Source: Acidobacteriota bacterium
GTDB taxonomy: Bacteria > Acidobacteriota > Terriglobia > 2-12-FULL-54-10
NCBI GenBank assembly: GCA_016191085.1
Contig: JACPPJ010000054.1
Coordinates: 1 to 64,000, forward strand
DNA: 64,000 nt
Direction: 5' to 3'
Shown: positions 18,177-27,264 of the stretch, piece by piece
Layout: the number at the start of each line of letters is the position of its first letter
Position numbering within the stretch: position 1 is the stretch's first letter
The notes under the pieces: model-generated
The model's input: the letters and a program-made list of their open reading frames with translations, nothing else
The model's database searches: none
Told to the model about the DNA's origin: nothing
Position numbers and translations under genes: made by a program

Positions 18177-18557
18177 TCAGGCGGCGGAGATTTTGTCGGG
18201 ACCATGGGGCGGCCATGGAATGTATTGGTCCAGTTCACCCCACGGCAAAACGAACTGCGCCGCAACGCCGGTTGGATAGCTCCGCAGGACTCGGGCACCA
18301 GTCGTGATCGGCTGTGCCATCTCCATAAGCTGCAATGTTAACGTGCCCCAGACACCCAATGGTGGCGGCGTATCGGCCAGGAAAAGAACCCCGCCCTTGC
18401 TGATGTTCACCACGGCTCCCGTGTAGTGTCGTCCCCGGTATTCGAACGTCAAACAGCCTGGGCGTTCGTATCGGATGTGCCGCCGGCGTTCATCCGCGAG
18501 AACGGTTCGCTGGGGCTGCTGTGACTGCTGCGTCTCTGGCGTTTCGGTTTTCAGCAT
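18177..18557 (-). CDS. PilZ-domain protein, putative c-di-GMP receptor
   Basis: 126 residues from the ATG following GAGGTGCC; the frame continues 21 codons upstream without a site. The PilZ signature is present. RRRHIRY supplies the RxxxR motif (about residues 25-31). NISKGGVLF supplies the (D/N)xSxxG motif. The first position is Asn instead of the common Asp, which many functional PilZ domains allow. It would bind cyclic di-GMP in the cytoplasm and transmit the signal to an unknown partner. The window also has two HD-GYP proteins that would degrade this messenger, and a pilin operon that it might affect (inference). Confidence 0.8.
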   Translation of the reverse strand: MLKTETPETQQSQQPQRTVLADERRRHIRYERPGCLTFEYRGRHYTGAVVNISKGGVLFLADTPPPLGVWGTLTLQLMEMAQPITTGARVLRSYPTGVAAQFVLPWGELDQYIPWPPHGPDKISAA

Positions 18558-18866
18558 GGCACCTCTGTTTTGATAGAAGGTGACATAGCACGAGCACAGC
18601 CACAAGCACTGCCAATTCATCGATCAGACAAACTGCTCAGTTGCAAACAGTTGCGTCCGATCGTGGAGAAAATTTGGCGGGAGGGAGTACGTCAGAATGG
18701 GAAGAGCATCCCAAAATGAATCAGCGTACCGCAAGCTGCGCCGCGGGAGACAATAGACGCGTGCAGCCGAGTAAGTTGCGAGAGGGAAAGAGCAACACAG
18801 CCACAAGTATCAGCGAGGCAGTTCCGAATCAATGCTGGTCTGCTCGAACGTTGATGTTTGATCGCG

Positions 18867-18892
18867 TGATGCACCCTATAGCACCCTATATA
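18867..18892. repeat. short tandem repeat GCACCCTATA x2
   Basis: Two perfect direct copies of GCACCCTATA lie side by side, followed by TATATAA, just downstream of the RRM gene stop and in an otherwise empty stretch (18621-18918). No function is evident. Confidence 0.5.
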
Positions 18893-18918
18893 TAACGGAC
18901 GGGGTGATCAGGACCAAT

Positions 18919-19236
18919 CTACCATCGCTGCCCGGATGACTGCGAGCCACGCCGTGCGCCTTCGCCTACTCTGGCTCCTGGGGCACGATCGGTCTTGGGT
19001 TTCGCTTCCGAAACGCTCAGGACCCGGCCACCTATTTCGGTGCCGTTAAGACCGGCGATAGCTTTGGTAGCAGCATCTTCGTCTGTCATTTCGACAAACC
19101 CAAACCCGCGCGATTTGCCCGTCTCGCGATCCGTAATGACACTTACCCGGTCTACCGCTCCGAACCTTTCAAAGAGCGCGCGCAAATCCGTTTCTGAAGC
19201 ACTGAAAGGCAGATTTCCCACGAACAGATTCTTCAT
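18919..19236 (-). CDS. RNA-binding protein with one RRM domain
   Basis: 105 residues. The start beginning MKNLFVGNLPF is preferred because the RRM begins there and AAGGTG precedes it; the frame is open 19 codons upstream. RNP2 is LFVGNLPF (3-10) and RNP1 is KSRGFGFVEM (about 42-51), with the aromatic residues needed to stack RNA bases. A Gly/Arg/Ser-rich tail (about 85-105) follows, as in cyanobacterial and acidobacterial cold-induced Rbp proteins. Probably a cytoplasmic RNA chaperone. The 227-base leader to the next gene upstream could hold temperature-responsive structure, but I see no specific motif. Confidence 0.9.
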   Translation of the reverse strand: MKNLFVGNLPFSASETDLRALFERFGAVDRVSVITDRETGKSRGFGFVEMTDEDAATKAIAGLNGTEIGGRVLSVSEAKPKTDRAPGARVGEGARRGSQSSGQRW

Positions 19237-19520
19237 ATCGCACCTTCGGCCTGCTTTCGCCGCCGAAACCCAGCAAGCACTTTGTAATGACACGGTGAGC
19301 AGCGCAAGCCAATCCAGCAGGTGACTCCATCGAGATCGCTGGAGTGCTTCGTCCTCACGCGCTCAATATATCATGAATGTGGCATTTTGATTCCAACTTC
19401 TATCGCGCCTAGTGCGGTGACTCAGCGGCGGTAGTTTACAATGCCATCTTGCGTGTTCAGTTGCGCGGATAGTGAGCTACACAACCGTGCACGAACTTTC
19501 ATTCAGGAGTAGCGTTTAAC

Positions 19521-20711
19521 ATGAGCATGCCGCTGGAAGGTTTGCGGATTTTGTCTGTTTCGCAGTTTGGCGCCGGGCCGTTTGGAACGATGGCTCTGGC
19601 CGATATGGGCGCGGAGATTATCAAAATCGAGGACCGCAGCGTGGGCGGCGACGTTGCTCGCGGACAAGGTCCGGCGCATCGGACAGTTGATAGCCTCTAC
19701 TTTCAGTGCTTCAACCGCAATAAGCGCAGCCTGTCATTGAACCTGAGCGTCCCGCCGGGAAAAGCAATATTCCACCGGCTCGTACAGGTCTCGCATGGAG
19801 TGTTCAACAATTTGCGCGGCGACGTTCCGGCAAAACTAGGACTGACATATTCTGCGCTGAAACAATTCAATCCCGCGATCGTTTGCTGCTCGCTGAGCGC
19901 GTACGGAACCACGGGTCCGCAGGCGGCGATGCCCGGCTACGACCCGTTGTTGCAAGCCAGCGAGGGCTACATGAGCGTGACCGGCACTCCCGACGAGCCT
20001 CCCGCGAAGTGCGGCGTCTCGGTTATTGATTTTGCCGGCGGGTTTGCGGGAGTGCTGGGTACGATGGCGGGAATCTATCGCGCGCAGCGCACCGGCATTG
20101 GTTGCGACGTGGACGTGAGCCTGCGCGATACCGCCGTGTCTATGCTGAACTACCTCGCCGTATGGTATCTGAATCTCGGCTTGCCGCCGGAAAAGACCGT
20201 AGACTCTGCCCACGCTACGTTAGTGCCCAGCCAAACGTTTCGCACCCGCGACGGGTACATCGCGATCTTCTGCGGCAAAGAGAAGTTTTGGAAGAATCTA
20301 TGCGAGATCATGGATAGAACGGATCTGAGTTGTGACCCCAGATTCTCTAGTTTTGATCAGAGACTGCAGCACAAGCAGATTTTGATTTCCATCCTACAAC
20401 GCGAATTCGCTGCGAAACCGACTGCGGAATGGATGAGTCTGCTCGTAGGGAAAGTCCCCTGCGCGCCGGTTCGCACCATCGCGGAAACGCTGGACGATCC
20501 CACCCTTAAGGAGAACGGCATGATTGTGGAATTCGATCATCCGCTCTTCGGCAAGATGCGCGAAGTGGGATGCCCGATAAAGTTTCCCGGCGAGACAATG
20601 GAAAATCGCCCCTGTCCGCCTCTGGGACACGACACGGAAGATATACTCACGAATTATCTCGGGATGCGAGCCGACGAGGTGCAGACGCTACGAGAGCAGG
20701 GGGTGGTGTAG
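19521..20711 (+). CDS. class III CoA-transferase (CaiB/BaiF/Frc family)
   Basis: 396 residues. It moves CoA between carboxylic acids through a covalent Asp-CoA intermediate. The N-terminal segment (LEGLRILSVSQFGAGPFGTMALADMGAEIIKIE) and the C-terminal PLGHDTEDIL are family signatures. The catalytic Asp is probably the D of SVIDFAGG (about residue 174). Full family length. AGGAG lies upstream of the ATG with a rather long 11-base gap. Substrate cannot be deduced. The gene next downstream on the same strand, a GlcG-like protein, is separated by a palindromic repeat and is not clearly in the same operon. Confidence 0.9.
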   Translation: MSMPLEGLRILSVSQFGAGPFGTMALADMGAEIIKIEDRSVGGDVARGQGPAHRTVDSLYFQCFNRNKRSLSLNLSVPPGKAIFHRLVQVSHGVFNNLRGDVPAKLGLTYSALKQFNPAIVCCSLSAYGTTGPQAAMPGYDPLLQASEGYMSVTGTPDEPPAKCGVSVIDFAGGFAGVLGTMAGIYRAQRTGIGCDVDVSLRDTAVSMLNYLAVWYLNLGLPPEKTVDSAHATLVPSQTFRTRDGYIAIFCGKEKFWKNLCEIMDRTDLSCDPRFSSFDQRLQHKQILISILQREFAAKPTAEWMSLLVGKVPCAPVRTIAETLDDPTLKENGMIVEFDHPLFGKMREVGCPIKFPGETMENRPCPPLGHDTEDILTNYLGMRADEVQTLREQGVV

Positions 20712-20712
20712 T

Positions 20713-20801
20713 GGTAGCCACGACGAACGCTTTTTTCGTCGTGGGATTTTGCGGCACCGGGTACGAACCCACGGCGAGGGAAATCGCTCGCCGTGGCTAC
20801 C
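20713..20801. repeat. palindromic REP-like element with two hairpins
   Basis: The 89-base element is bounded by inverted ends GGTAGCCACG (20713-20722) and CGTGGCTACC (20792-20801). Inside are two perfect 10-base stems. CCACGACGAA pairs with TTCGTCGTGG (20718-20744, loop of 7). CCACGGCGAG pairs with CTCGCCGTGG (20769-20796, loop of 8). The two stems are variants of one another, so the element is a head-to-head pair of a smaller unit. It begins two bases after the CoA-transferase stop codon. Confidence 0.75.
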
Positions 20802-20876
20802 CGCAACCACCGCCCGTCGCCTTTTGCTGCAAGCTACTCTAGAATTGACTGTGACCACGCCACAGGAGTCGAATCC

Positions 20877-21305
20877 ATGCTGACCAGGAATGCCCCCAAG
20901 CTGACCTACGAAGGCGCACTTGTTGTGATGAACGCCGCGGCGGCCAAGGCGGCTGAGATGAAGCTGCCGATCTGCATCGCAATAGTTGATGACGGCGGAC
21001 ACCTGCTCGCCTTCGCGCGAATCAACGATGCCAAGCCTTCCTCGGTTCGCGTCTCCATCACAAAAGCCGTATCAGCCGCGACACGCCGAGCAGCCACAGG
21101 ACCACTGCCTAATCCCGAGAATGTGAGCGTGCTGCTTTCACTGGGAATGCCGCTAGCCAGCGACGGCAATCTGACCTGTGTTCGCGGCGGCCTGCCCATT
21201 ATGTGGGATGGCGTTGTAGTGGGCGGGGTCGGCATCAGCGCCGGCACGCAAGAACAGGATGAAGAGGTCGCGCGGGCCGGGATTGCTGCACTGCAACAGC
21301 CGTGA
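20877..21305 (+). CDS. GlcG/HbpS-family heme-degrading-like domain protein
   Basis: 142 residues from the ATG eight bases after AGGAG; the track frame is open 28 codons further, through the palindromic repeat, and that part is not coding. The family signature is clear: ALVVMNAAAAKAAEMKLPICIAIVDDGGHLLAFARIN near the start, then KAVSAATRRA, and GGLPIMWDGVVVGGVGISAG towards the end. Proteins of this fold bind haem or cobalamin-like ligands (HbpS) or occur in glycolate and propanediol utilisation loci (GlcG, PduO C-terminal). No such pathway genes are adjacent, so the role is open. It is followed by a strong bidirectional terminator. Confidence 0.85.
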   Translation: MLTRNAPKLTYEGALVVMNAAAAKAAEMKLPICIAIVDDGGHLLAFARINDAKPSSVRVSITKAVSAATRRAATGPLPNPENVSVLLSLGMPLASDGNLTCVRGGLPIMWDGVVVGGVGISAGTQEQDEEVARAGIAALQQP

Positions 21306-21380
21306 TCCGAGCCACGAGCGGAAGCGAGTGGCCAGTTGAAGTGTGACGCGCCTCTTGAGTCGGAACACCCCAAAAGCAAA

Positions 21381-21409
21381 AAAGCCACCCGCTCAAGACG
21401 GGTGGCTTT
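21381..21409. terminator. bidirectional intrinsic terminator
   Basis: Perfect 11-base stem AAAGCCACCCG / CGGGTGGCTTT with a seven-base loop, having A-rich sequence on its left and T-rich on the right arm. It lies between the convergent GlcG-like gene and the PEP-CTERM gene and can serve both strands. Confidence 0.8.
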
Positions 21410-21432
21410 CTGAGCCCAAAAACGAGGCAAAC

Positions 21433-22152
21433 TCACGCTTTCTTCTTCCTCCAAATCCGTCCTATGGCCAAGAGGCCGCTTCCCATCAGGAGCAGAGAGG
21501 TAGGTTCTGGGATGGGCGTCGGAGGCTCAACTAAATCGGCCGAAATTTTGTAGAACACTTCGGTATCTTTGCCGCTACCGGTCTGATTGCCTGAAAATTT
21601 GAATAGCCCGTCATTCAAAATTCCGCTTCCGCCTGAAAATGTCCACATCTCTGGGTCACTCGATGATACGACAACTTGGCCGCCGGAATCGCCGGATAGG
21701 ATGGCGGTTGGCGCCCAACCGCAACTGGTAAAGACATCCCCAGCGCAGCCCCATGAAAATTCGTTGGCCGGGTTGCTTTTCCCGCTACCGCCCCCCAGTG
21801 TGCCGTAAAGAGATACGTACAGAGCGGTGATGGTGGAGCCCAAATCGTTAACAATATTGAGCGTGCTGTCCTTTCCCGCCCCCGTGCCGGGTATAGTGTA
21901 GGCGGTACCAGTGTTCCCCGGAGTGAACCATTTATCAATAATCGAGCTCAAGTTGACGGTGGACCCAGAAATCAGCGTATCTATCGTGACAGTCAGCAGG
22001 GGATCGCACTCAGGATCTGTGAGGGGATCACAGGCTTCTGTAATCTCATCTGCCCGCAATGGGTTTCCTTGCATCATCACGACTGCCGCGCAGAGCAAAA
22101 CGAACCAAACCGTCGCACTAGACTGGATGTTTTTAAGAAGCCTCTTTTCCAT
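21433..22152 (-). CDS. PEP-CTERM sorting-domain secreted protein
   Basis: 239 residues from the ATG beginning MEKRLLKN; the frame is open 26 codons upstream. An N-terminal signal anchor (about 12-32) is followed by a Gly/Ser-rich extracellular region and a C-terminal sorting signal: PIPEPTSLLLMGSGLLAIG, a transmembrane stretch, then the basic end RKKKA. PEP-CTERM proteins are processed by exosortase and usually function in exopolysaccharide-associated surface layers. No exosortase gene is in the window. A Cys-rich segment (ACDPLTDPECDPL) follows the signal and two more Cys lie at about 140. Body function unknown. Confidence 0.85.
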   Translation of the reverse strand: MEKRLLKNIQSSATVWFVLLCAAVVMMQGNPLRADEITEACDPLTDPECDPLLTVTIDTLISGSTVNLSSIIDKWFTPGNTGTAYTIPGTGAGKDSTLNIVNDLGSTITALYVSLYGTLGGGSGKSNPANEFSWGCAGDVFTSCGWAPTAILSGDSGGQVVVSSSDPEMWTFSGGSGILNDGLFKFSGNQTGSGKDTEVFYKISADLVEPPTPIPEPTSLLLMGSGLLAIGRIWRKKKA

Positions 22153-22440
22153 CTGATCGTCTCTTTCTGGTGGTTTTTTTTCTGCAACGTACGCTAACGC
22201 CCGTCGCTGTTCGAGCAATTTGGCATCCATTTCCCCGGACTTCCTATGAAATCACGTGTATCTCTCTGCAATGAAATGGCATACATGAGAAAGGATTCCA
22301 GGCCCAGCTCAAGCCTCTGCCCGGATGCGGCATTATTTCGGGTTCTAAGTACAGCACTTTAGGGAAAACACTAGGACTTTGGTCCCAACACCTTGGTACC
22401 ACGAAAGTGCCACAAGCCGCGAAGCTCGTCTTACGGGCGC

Positions 22441-24417
22441 CTATGCGTCCGGGTGCTTCCAGCCGGCTGTTTTTTTATAGATTTCGGCTTCGACGAACAG
22501 GCGGAAAATGTTCGCGTCAATCAGCTTCTGGTTGGCTTCCATCTTGAGGATGTCGAGAGCTCGTTCGGTCGGTAGGGCTTTCTTGTAAGGACGATCAGAA
22601 GCGGAGAGCGCGTCGAAGATGTCCGAGACCGTCATCATTTTCGACTGAAAGGGAATCTCCGGCTCGGCCCATTTATACGGGTACCCGCTGCCGTTTAGTT
22701 TCTCATGATGCGCGCGGGCAATCATGGGAATGTTCTTGATCTCCTTGGTCCAGGGGATCTGACTGAGGAAATTGAAGGTGTGGACTACGTGAGATTCGAT
22801 TTGTAAGCGCTCCTGCTCATCAAGACTTCCTTTTGGAATGGAGAGCAGGTTGACTTCCTTCGGGGTCAGCAGCGTGTGTTCCTGACCGTCCCAATCTTGA
22901 TAGCTGAACGCCGCCAGTTCGACCAACCGCTGGAAGTTGCCCTCGGGCAGCACGGTAGGTTCATTGCACTGCAGGACAAACTTGAAGTAGTCGTCGAGCG
23001 CCTGTAGCCGCTCGGCCATTTCTTGGTCAATGCCCTGGTGTTGCGCCAGAAATGCTTCGCGGCCCTGCCGCAGTACGTATTCCAGCTTCTTCTGCGTATA
23101 GTGGTGCTGCAACGCTTTGCGCACGAAGTCAAACCGCTGGCGCACCACGTCGAGCTGCTGCGGATACAGCTTCTTTGCCTTTACCAGCACTTCTTCGCGC
23201 ACGCCGACTTTTCCGAAATCATGCAGCAAGGAGGCGTAGCGCACCTCCTTCATTTCGGCGCGGTTGAAGGTGATATCGCGGAACGTAGGCTCATCGGAAC
23301 GATCCACGGCCTCGGCGAGTCCGACGGTCAAGTCGGCAACGCGGAACGAGTGCCCGGAGGTGGTAGGATCACGGGCCTCAATGGCGGTAACGGAAGCCTT
23401 CACGAAGCCCTCAAAGAGAGCCTCGATGCTCTCGTATAGCCTGTTATTCTCAATTGCGACGGCCGCCTGGCTCGCGAGCGAACTGACCAGAGCGCGTCGC
23501 GACTCAGGGTACGGAATCACGACAGCATCTACGGTTTGGGCGTTAACACGGGCATCGCGGTGTTTCTTAGCGTTGATCAACTGCACTACGCCGAGAATCT
23601 CGCCCTGCGGGTTCTTCATCGGAACCACAAGCATGGACTTGGTCCGATAGCCGCTTTCCTGGTCGAACTTCAGCGCGAAGCGGAAGGGCAGGGAAGGCGG
23701 TATTTGGTATACATCCTCCAGGTGGATCATCTCTCCCGTCAGGGCCACGTATCCGGCAATGCTGGAAGAATTAATAGGTACGGAGAACTCCGCGAAGCTG
23801 ACGTTGATGCTGTCGTTCTGGGTTAACTTGAAGCGCAGGCGCTTTTCGTCGCCTTCACCCTCTTCCACCAGGTACAACGATCCCGCGTCGCTCACGGTGA
23901 TCTCGCGGCTTTTCCGCAGGATCATATCCAGCAATGACTCGGTGTCTCGTTGCGTGGAGAGCGCGATGCCGATCTCGTTTAATTCATCTATCTCACTGCG
24001 GGCCCGCTCTAATTTCTGTTGCAGCTCCGCCTGCTCACGTAGCAGTTTCAAATTTTCAATCGCCGCGCGAACCGTGCTCTCGACCACGACTCCCGCGGGG
24101 CGGGGCGATGGCAGAAATGCAAAGATGGGCGTCCCGCTGGCCTCGCTCGGCACGATCGCATCCGCACCGATCATGTAGATCACGCGGAGCATGTTATTTT
24201 CGATGGCGGAGCGGAGCGCGGAAGAGAAAACCACTGGAGTGTCCGCGATCAACACGCAAGGGGCCGTTTCTCCGGCGGGGAAACGCGGCGGGACAGTGCT
24301 CAGTTCGAAAGAAGTGCCGCGCTCGTCGTCTAAGACGGCGGCGGAGATCGCGGCGGCGTTAGTGCAGTAAACCCGGAAGGCTTCCGCGGACACACTGGGC
24401 TTGCTAACTGTGCTCAT
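22441..24417 (-). CDS. GAF/HD-GYP cyclic di-GMP phosphodiesterase with a large insertion
   Basis: 658 residues. No membrane segment is seen. An N-terminal receiver-like region without clear phospho-acceptor (1-125) is followed by a coiled coil (about 125-155) and a GAF domain (about 155-330). The HD-GYP domain has HD at 399-400 (LLHDFGKVG) and HHEKLNGSGYP at about 570-580. The metal-binding His/Asp and the GYP motif are intact, so it should hydrolyse cyclic di-GMP. The two motifs are about 170 residues apart instead of about 55. The extra 115-120 residues form a helical insertion. Two ATGs lie three codons apart; I take MSTVSKPS. It is transcribed alone, away from the CpsB-like gene. Confidence 0.88.
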   Translation of the reverse strand: MSTVSKPSVSAEAFRVYCTNAAAISAAVLDDERGTSFELSTVPPRFPAGETAPCVLIADTPVVFSSALRSAIENNMLRVIYMIGADAIVPSEASGTPIFAFLPSPRPAGVVVESTVRAAIENLKLLREQAELQQKLERARSEIDELNEIGIALSTQRDTESLLDMILRKSREITVSDAGSLYLVEEGEGDEKRLRFKLTQNDSINVSFAEFSVPINSSSIAGYVALTGEMIHLEDVYQIPPSLPFRFALKFDQESGYRTKSMLVVPMKNPQGEILGVVQLINAKKHRDARVNAQTVDAVVIPYPESRRALVSSLASQAAVAIENNRLYESIEALFEGFVKASVTAIEARDPTTSGHSFRVADLTVGLAEAVDRSDEPTFRDITFNRAEMKEVRYASLLHDFGKVGVREEVLVKAKKLYPQQLDVVRQRFDFVRKALQHHYTQKKLEYVLRQGREAFLAQHQGIDQEMAERLQALDDYFKFVLQCNEPTVLPEGNFQRLVELAAFSYQDWDGQEHTLLTPKEVNLLSIPKGSLDEQERLQIESHVVHTFNFLSQIPWTKEIKNIPMIARAHHEKLNGSGYPYKWAEPEIPFQSKMMTVSDIFDALSASDRPYKKALPTERALDILKMEANQKLIDANIFRLFVEAEIYKKTAGWKHPDA

Positions 24418-24576
24418 TTTGTACACTGTAGGGCGTTGCCAACTCGCCTCTGGTGGAGCATAATGCGCTGGAGACCGCCCGCCAGTTACTATACTAAATT
24501 CGCGAAACGGTTGCTATGGTTTTCGGCCGGTGCCTCCAATTGACACGTCCGGCACCTACCCGTATTCTGAACTGGA

Positions 24577-25344
24577 ATGGTGGACATTCACTGTCACATT
24601 TTGCCTGCTCTGGATGACGGCGCTCGCGACGAGGCGATTTCCATCGAGATGGCCAGAATGGCCCGCGAGGACGGTATCACCCACGTCGTCGCCACGCCTC
24701 ATTCCAATTACCAGTATGCGTTTGATCCTGAGGTGAACCGCGATAAGCGCGATGCATTGCAAAAGCTGATCGGCGATTCACCGGTGTTGCTGCTGGGCTG
24801 CGACTTCCATCTCAGCTACGAGAACCTGGAGGATATCCGCACGGATCCAGGCCGCTATACGATCAATGGCTTGCAGTACCTGTTGGTAGAGTTTGCCGAC
24901 AGCGGCGTGCCGCCCAGCATGGACCAGATTTTCTTTGACCTCATCAGTCGCAAGCTGGTTCCCATCATTACGCATCCGGAGCGCAACCCGCTGCTTTCTC
25001 GCGACCTTAACCTGCTCCAGAAATGGATCGGCGCAGGATGCTTCCTACAAGTTACCGCCGGTTCGTTTCTCGGCCGTTTTGGCAAGCATGCGGAGAAGTT
25101 TTCAATGTCGCTGCTGAAACACAATATGATTCACTTCATCGCCAGCGACGCGCATGATACTGTTTCACGCCCGTTGCAATTGGCGGAGGCGCGCCGTGTG
25201 ATCGCCGAAGCCGCTGGTGAAGAAACGGCGAACGCACTCAGCGAAGCGAATCCTCGCGCCACGATCGAGGGACGCGCTCTGCCGTGGCGTCCCGAGCTAC
25301 TGCCCATCGTACAAGAGCGAAAGTGGTTCTCGTTTCGGGGCTGA
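24577..25344 (+). CDS. CpsB/CapC/YwqE-type tyrosine phosphatase, PHP fold
   Basis: 255 residues. Metal-binding PHP motifs are in order: DIHCHILPALDDGA (3-16), ATPH (about 48), a Glu in VEFAD, THPERN (about 130) and SDAHD (about 188). This is the manganese-dependent protein-tyrosine phosphatase family that controls capsule and exopolysaccharide export through dephosphorylation of a tyrosine autokinase. No autokinase (Wzc/CpsD) is adjacent, so its target lies elsewhere. The ATG lacks a strong ribosome-binding site. The next gene begins 77 bases downstream in the same direction. Confidence 0.87.
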   Translation: MVDIHCHILPALDDGARDEAISIEMARMAREDGITHVVATPHSNYQYAFDPEVNRDKRDALQKLIGDSPVLLLGCDFHLSYENLEDIRTDPGRYTINGLQYLLVEFADSGVPPSMDQIFFDLISRKLVPIITHPERNPLLSRDLNLLQKWIGAGCFLQVTAGSFLGRFGKHAEKFSMSLLKHNMIHFIASDAHDTVSRPLQLAEARRVIAEAAGEETANALSEANPRATIEGRALPWRPELLPIVQERKWFSFRG

Positions 25345-25421
25345 ACAGCATTGCACTGCCTTCGAGCTGGTGTATCATAGCGCTTCTCCCCCGATGAGAG
25401 TTAATAAACTCTGACGAGACC

Positions 25422-27014
25422 ATGACCTACCCTGAGGGAGCCAACAGCCATCCCCGAGAGCAGACCGCGCGCATCATGCGCCTGATTGCGCAGGAAGGCC
25501 AGCCTTTGCGCGTTGTGTTGCTGGGTAAGCGACGTGAGGGGAAAACCGATTTACTGAGGCAGTTGCAGAGCCGTTTGTTCGAATCAGCCGAAGGTCCCAT
25601 CCCGTTCCTCTATTCATTTGCGGGTTCCGCGAACGACGACGCGCTGGCGCGATCATTCCTGGCCTCGTTGTGCCAACAGGTGCGGGGATTTCTGATGCGG
25701 CAGGAAGAGATGTTGTTGGAACCGGCCGCCGCGCTGGAATCCGAGCTGCAGCGCGCGGGGCTGCCGATGAGCCTCAGCGAAATGGCCCGGAGTTTTCTCT
25801 CGCTCACGCCCTCTCAGCAGTGTGAACATGCAGGCATCGTGGTCGCGCAGTTCGCACACCGCGAGGGAAGACCCGTTTGCCTCCTGCTGGACGACTGTGA
25901 AGCCCTGCCACACAATGCTGCCATATTGCGCGGACTGAATTCTCCTTTTCTGAGTTGGTTGCTCACGGGTCGGCTCCCGTTCGCGTCCCGGCTGGCTGGA
26001 GCTCGTGCATGGCCGGTACTGCGCCTCGATCCGTTCTCGCGGGAAGATGCACTAGCCATCGCCAAACAAAACTGCCGTGCGTCTGGCATAACATTCGTTG
26101 AAGAGGTTTGGGACCAATGGTGCGGAGTTGCGGGGACGTCGGCGTCGCTCATCGAAGCGTTGGTATTGGCGGCGGCGGTTCGCGAAGACCCTCTCGACTC
26201 AATTGAGCAGCTTGGTCGCGTGTACTTTCGGGATTTGAGTTCCGGTTCGATCGGAAACTGGCTTGCGCGGCGGCTGGAGCAAGCCGTACCAGAACGATTG
26301 GATAGGGCGCCCGCCATTGAGGTGCTAATCGCCGCGGCCAACTCCGTCGAATCTTCGCGGACGGATGTGCTGAATCCACAGATCGCCGATGGACTCGTAG
26401 CCGAAGAGTGGGCTGAGGAAACAGCCTCCGGACCGCGAGTGGCGCTGGAACCTGTGCAGCGCGATTGGCTGCTTACCGTAGCGGCAGCACCGAATGTTCC
26501 ACCTGAGCGCTCGCAGATACGGCGCTTGCAGCAGTTACTGCTGAGTGTGCGACAGCGAGGGAAGCAAGCCTCCGACGAGCCTTTCCTGAACCAGCTGCGC
26601 TCGCGGCTAATGGCTCTGCCTGAAACGGGGTTGCCGAAGATCGTGGATCTCGAGTGGCCGATGTTGTCGCCGCGCATCTCGGATGTCTATAAGGAACGCT
26701 CCGGGGGTGCTGAATTGTACTGGTTTTATGGGACAGTATGCGGCGAGAGTCTTTTTGTTCTGCTCATCGTGCTCTGCCCAAGAGAGCCATCCAATCTGGA
26801 AGTGGCAGACTGGCGCCGCGAGCTAGACCAAGAGATCCGCTTGCTGCACCACGGCCCTGCTCCCCCCGATGCGCAAGCCGCGCACAAGTTATGGTTGCTG
26901 GTTCCGCCAGCCGCGCCGCTGATGCCAACTCACTCGGAAAGGCGTTTCACCTGGCAAACTTTATCTAATTTTCTTGATCCTGCCCACACCGCCGTCCGGA
27001 CGGGTGGCAATTGA
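25422..27014 (+). CDS. P-loop NTPase of unknown function (STAND/ExeA-like)
   Basis: 530 residues. A Walker A motif GKRREGKTD is near residue 35 (VVLLGKRREGKTDLLRQL). A Walker B-like segment PVCLLLDDCEALP is near 150. A possible sensor LTGRLPF follows. The rest to about residue 290 resembles the AAA/STAND core. The remaining 240 residues (containing SQIRRLQQLLLSVR and RFTWQTLSNFLD) are not recognised and could be a regulatory or effector part. No transmembrane segment. It follows the PHP phosphatase and may be co-transcribed with it. I cannot assign a process. Confidence 0.6.
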   Translation: MTYPEGANSHPREQTARIMRLIAQEGQPLRVVLLGKRREGKTDLLRQLQSRLFESAEGPIPFLYSFAGSANDDALARSFLASLCQQVRGFLMRQEEMLLEPAAALESELQRAGLPMSLSEMARSFLSLTPSQQCEHAGIVVAQFAHREGRPVCLLLDDCEALPHNAAILRGLNSPFLSWLLTGRLPFASRLAGARAWPVLRLDPFSREDALAIAKQNCRASGITFVEEVWDQWCGVAGTSASLIEALVLAAAVREDPLDSIEQLGRVYFRDLSSGSIGNWLARRLEQAVPERLDRAPAIEVLIAAANSVESSRTDVLNPQIADGLVAEEWAEETASGPRVALEPVQRDWLLTVAAAPNVPPERSQIRRLQQLLLSVRQRGKQASDEPFLNQLRSRLMALPETGLPKIVDLEWPMLSPRISDVYKERSGGAELYWFYGTVCGESLFVLLIVLCPREPSNLEVADWRRELDQEIRLLHHGPAPPDAQAAHKLWLLVPPAAPLMPTHSERRFTWQTLSNFLDPAHTAVRTGGN

Positions 27015-27165
27015 CGCCACAAGCTACCGCCAAACGAGCCTGCGCACCAACCAACGGCCGCGCCATGATGTGGCGGCTGTAAGATTCTCTGTTGAAAAAG
27101 CTGAAAAGACAATCGGGAATATCTGCGAGAAGAACCGGCCCGGAAGGCAGGAAGGAGGCACCCCC

Positions 27166-27264
27166 ATGTCCCTTGTCAGCCAGAGGATAGCACTGCGGCA
27201 AGTGGAGCAAGGATGGGATCAGTTGCGTGAGCAAATCCTGGAGCAGTTGAAGAAGACGATCTAG
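27166..27264 (+). CDS. possible 32-residue ORF or remnant of a larger broken gene
   Basis: AGGAGG stands seven bases before an ATG, an excellent ribosome-binding site, and the frame reads MSLVSQRIALRQVEQGWDQL followed by 12 more residues to a TAG. The same frame continues past that TAG and a second stop two codons on. It then gives a further charged stretch (LVAERVRRLRERKQAGEW, then CEADDERQLRLSAKNR) to a stop at 27377. Either a very small helical protein is made, or this is a gene broken by two nonsense changes. The rest of the 27015-27473 gap holds nothing I recognise. Confidence 0.3.
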   Translation: MSLVSQRIALRQVEQGWDQLREQILEQLKKTI

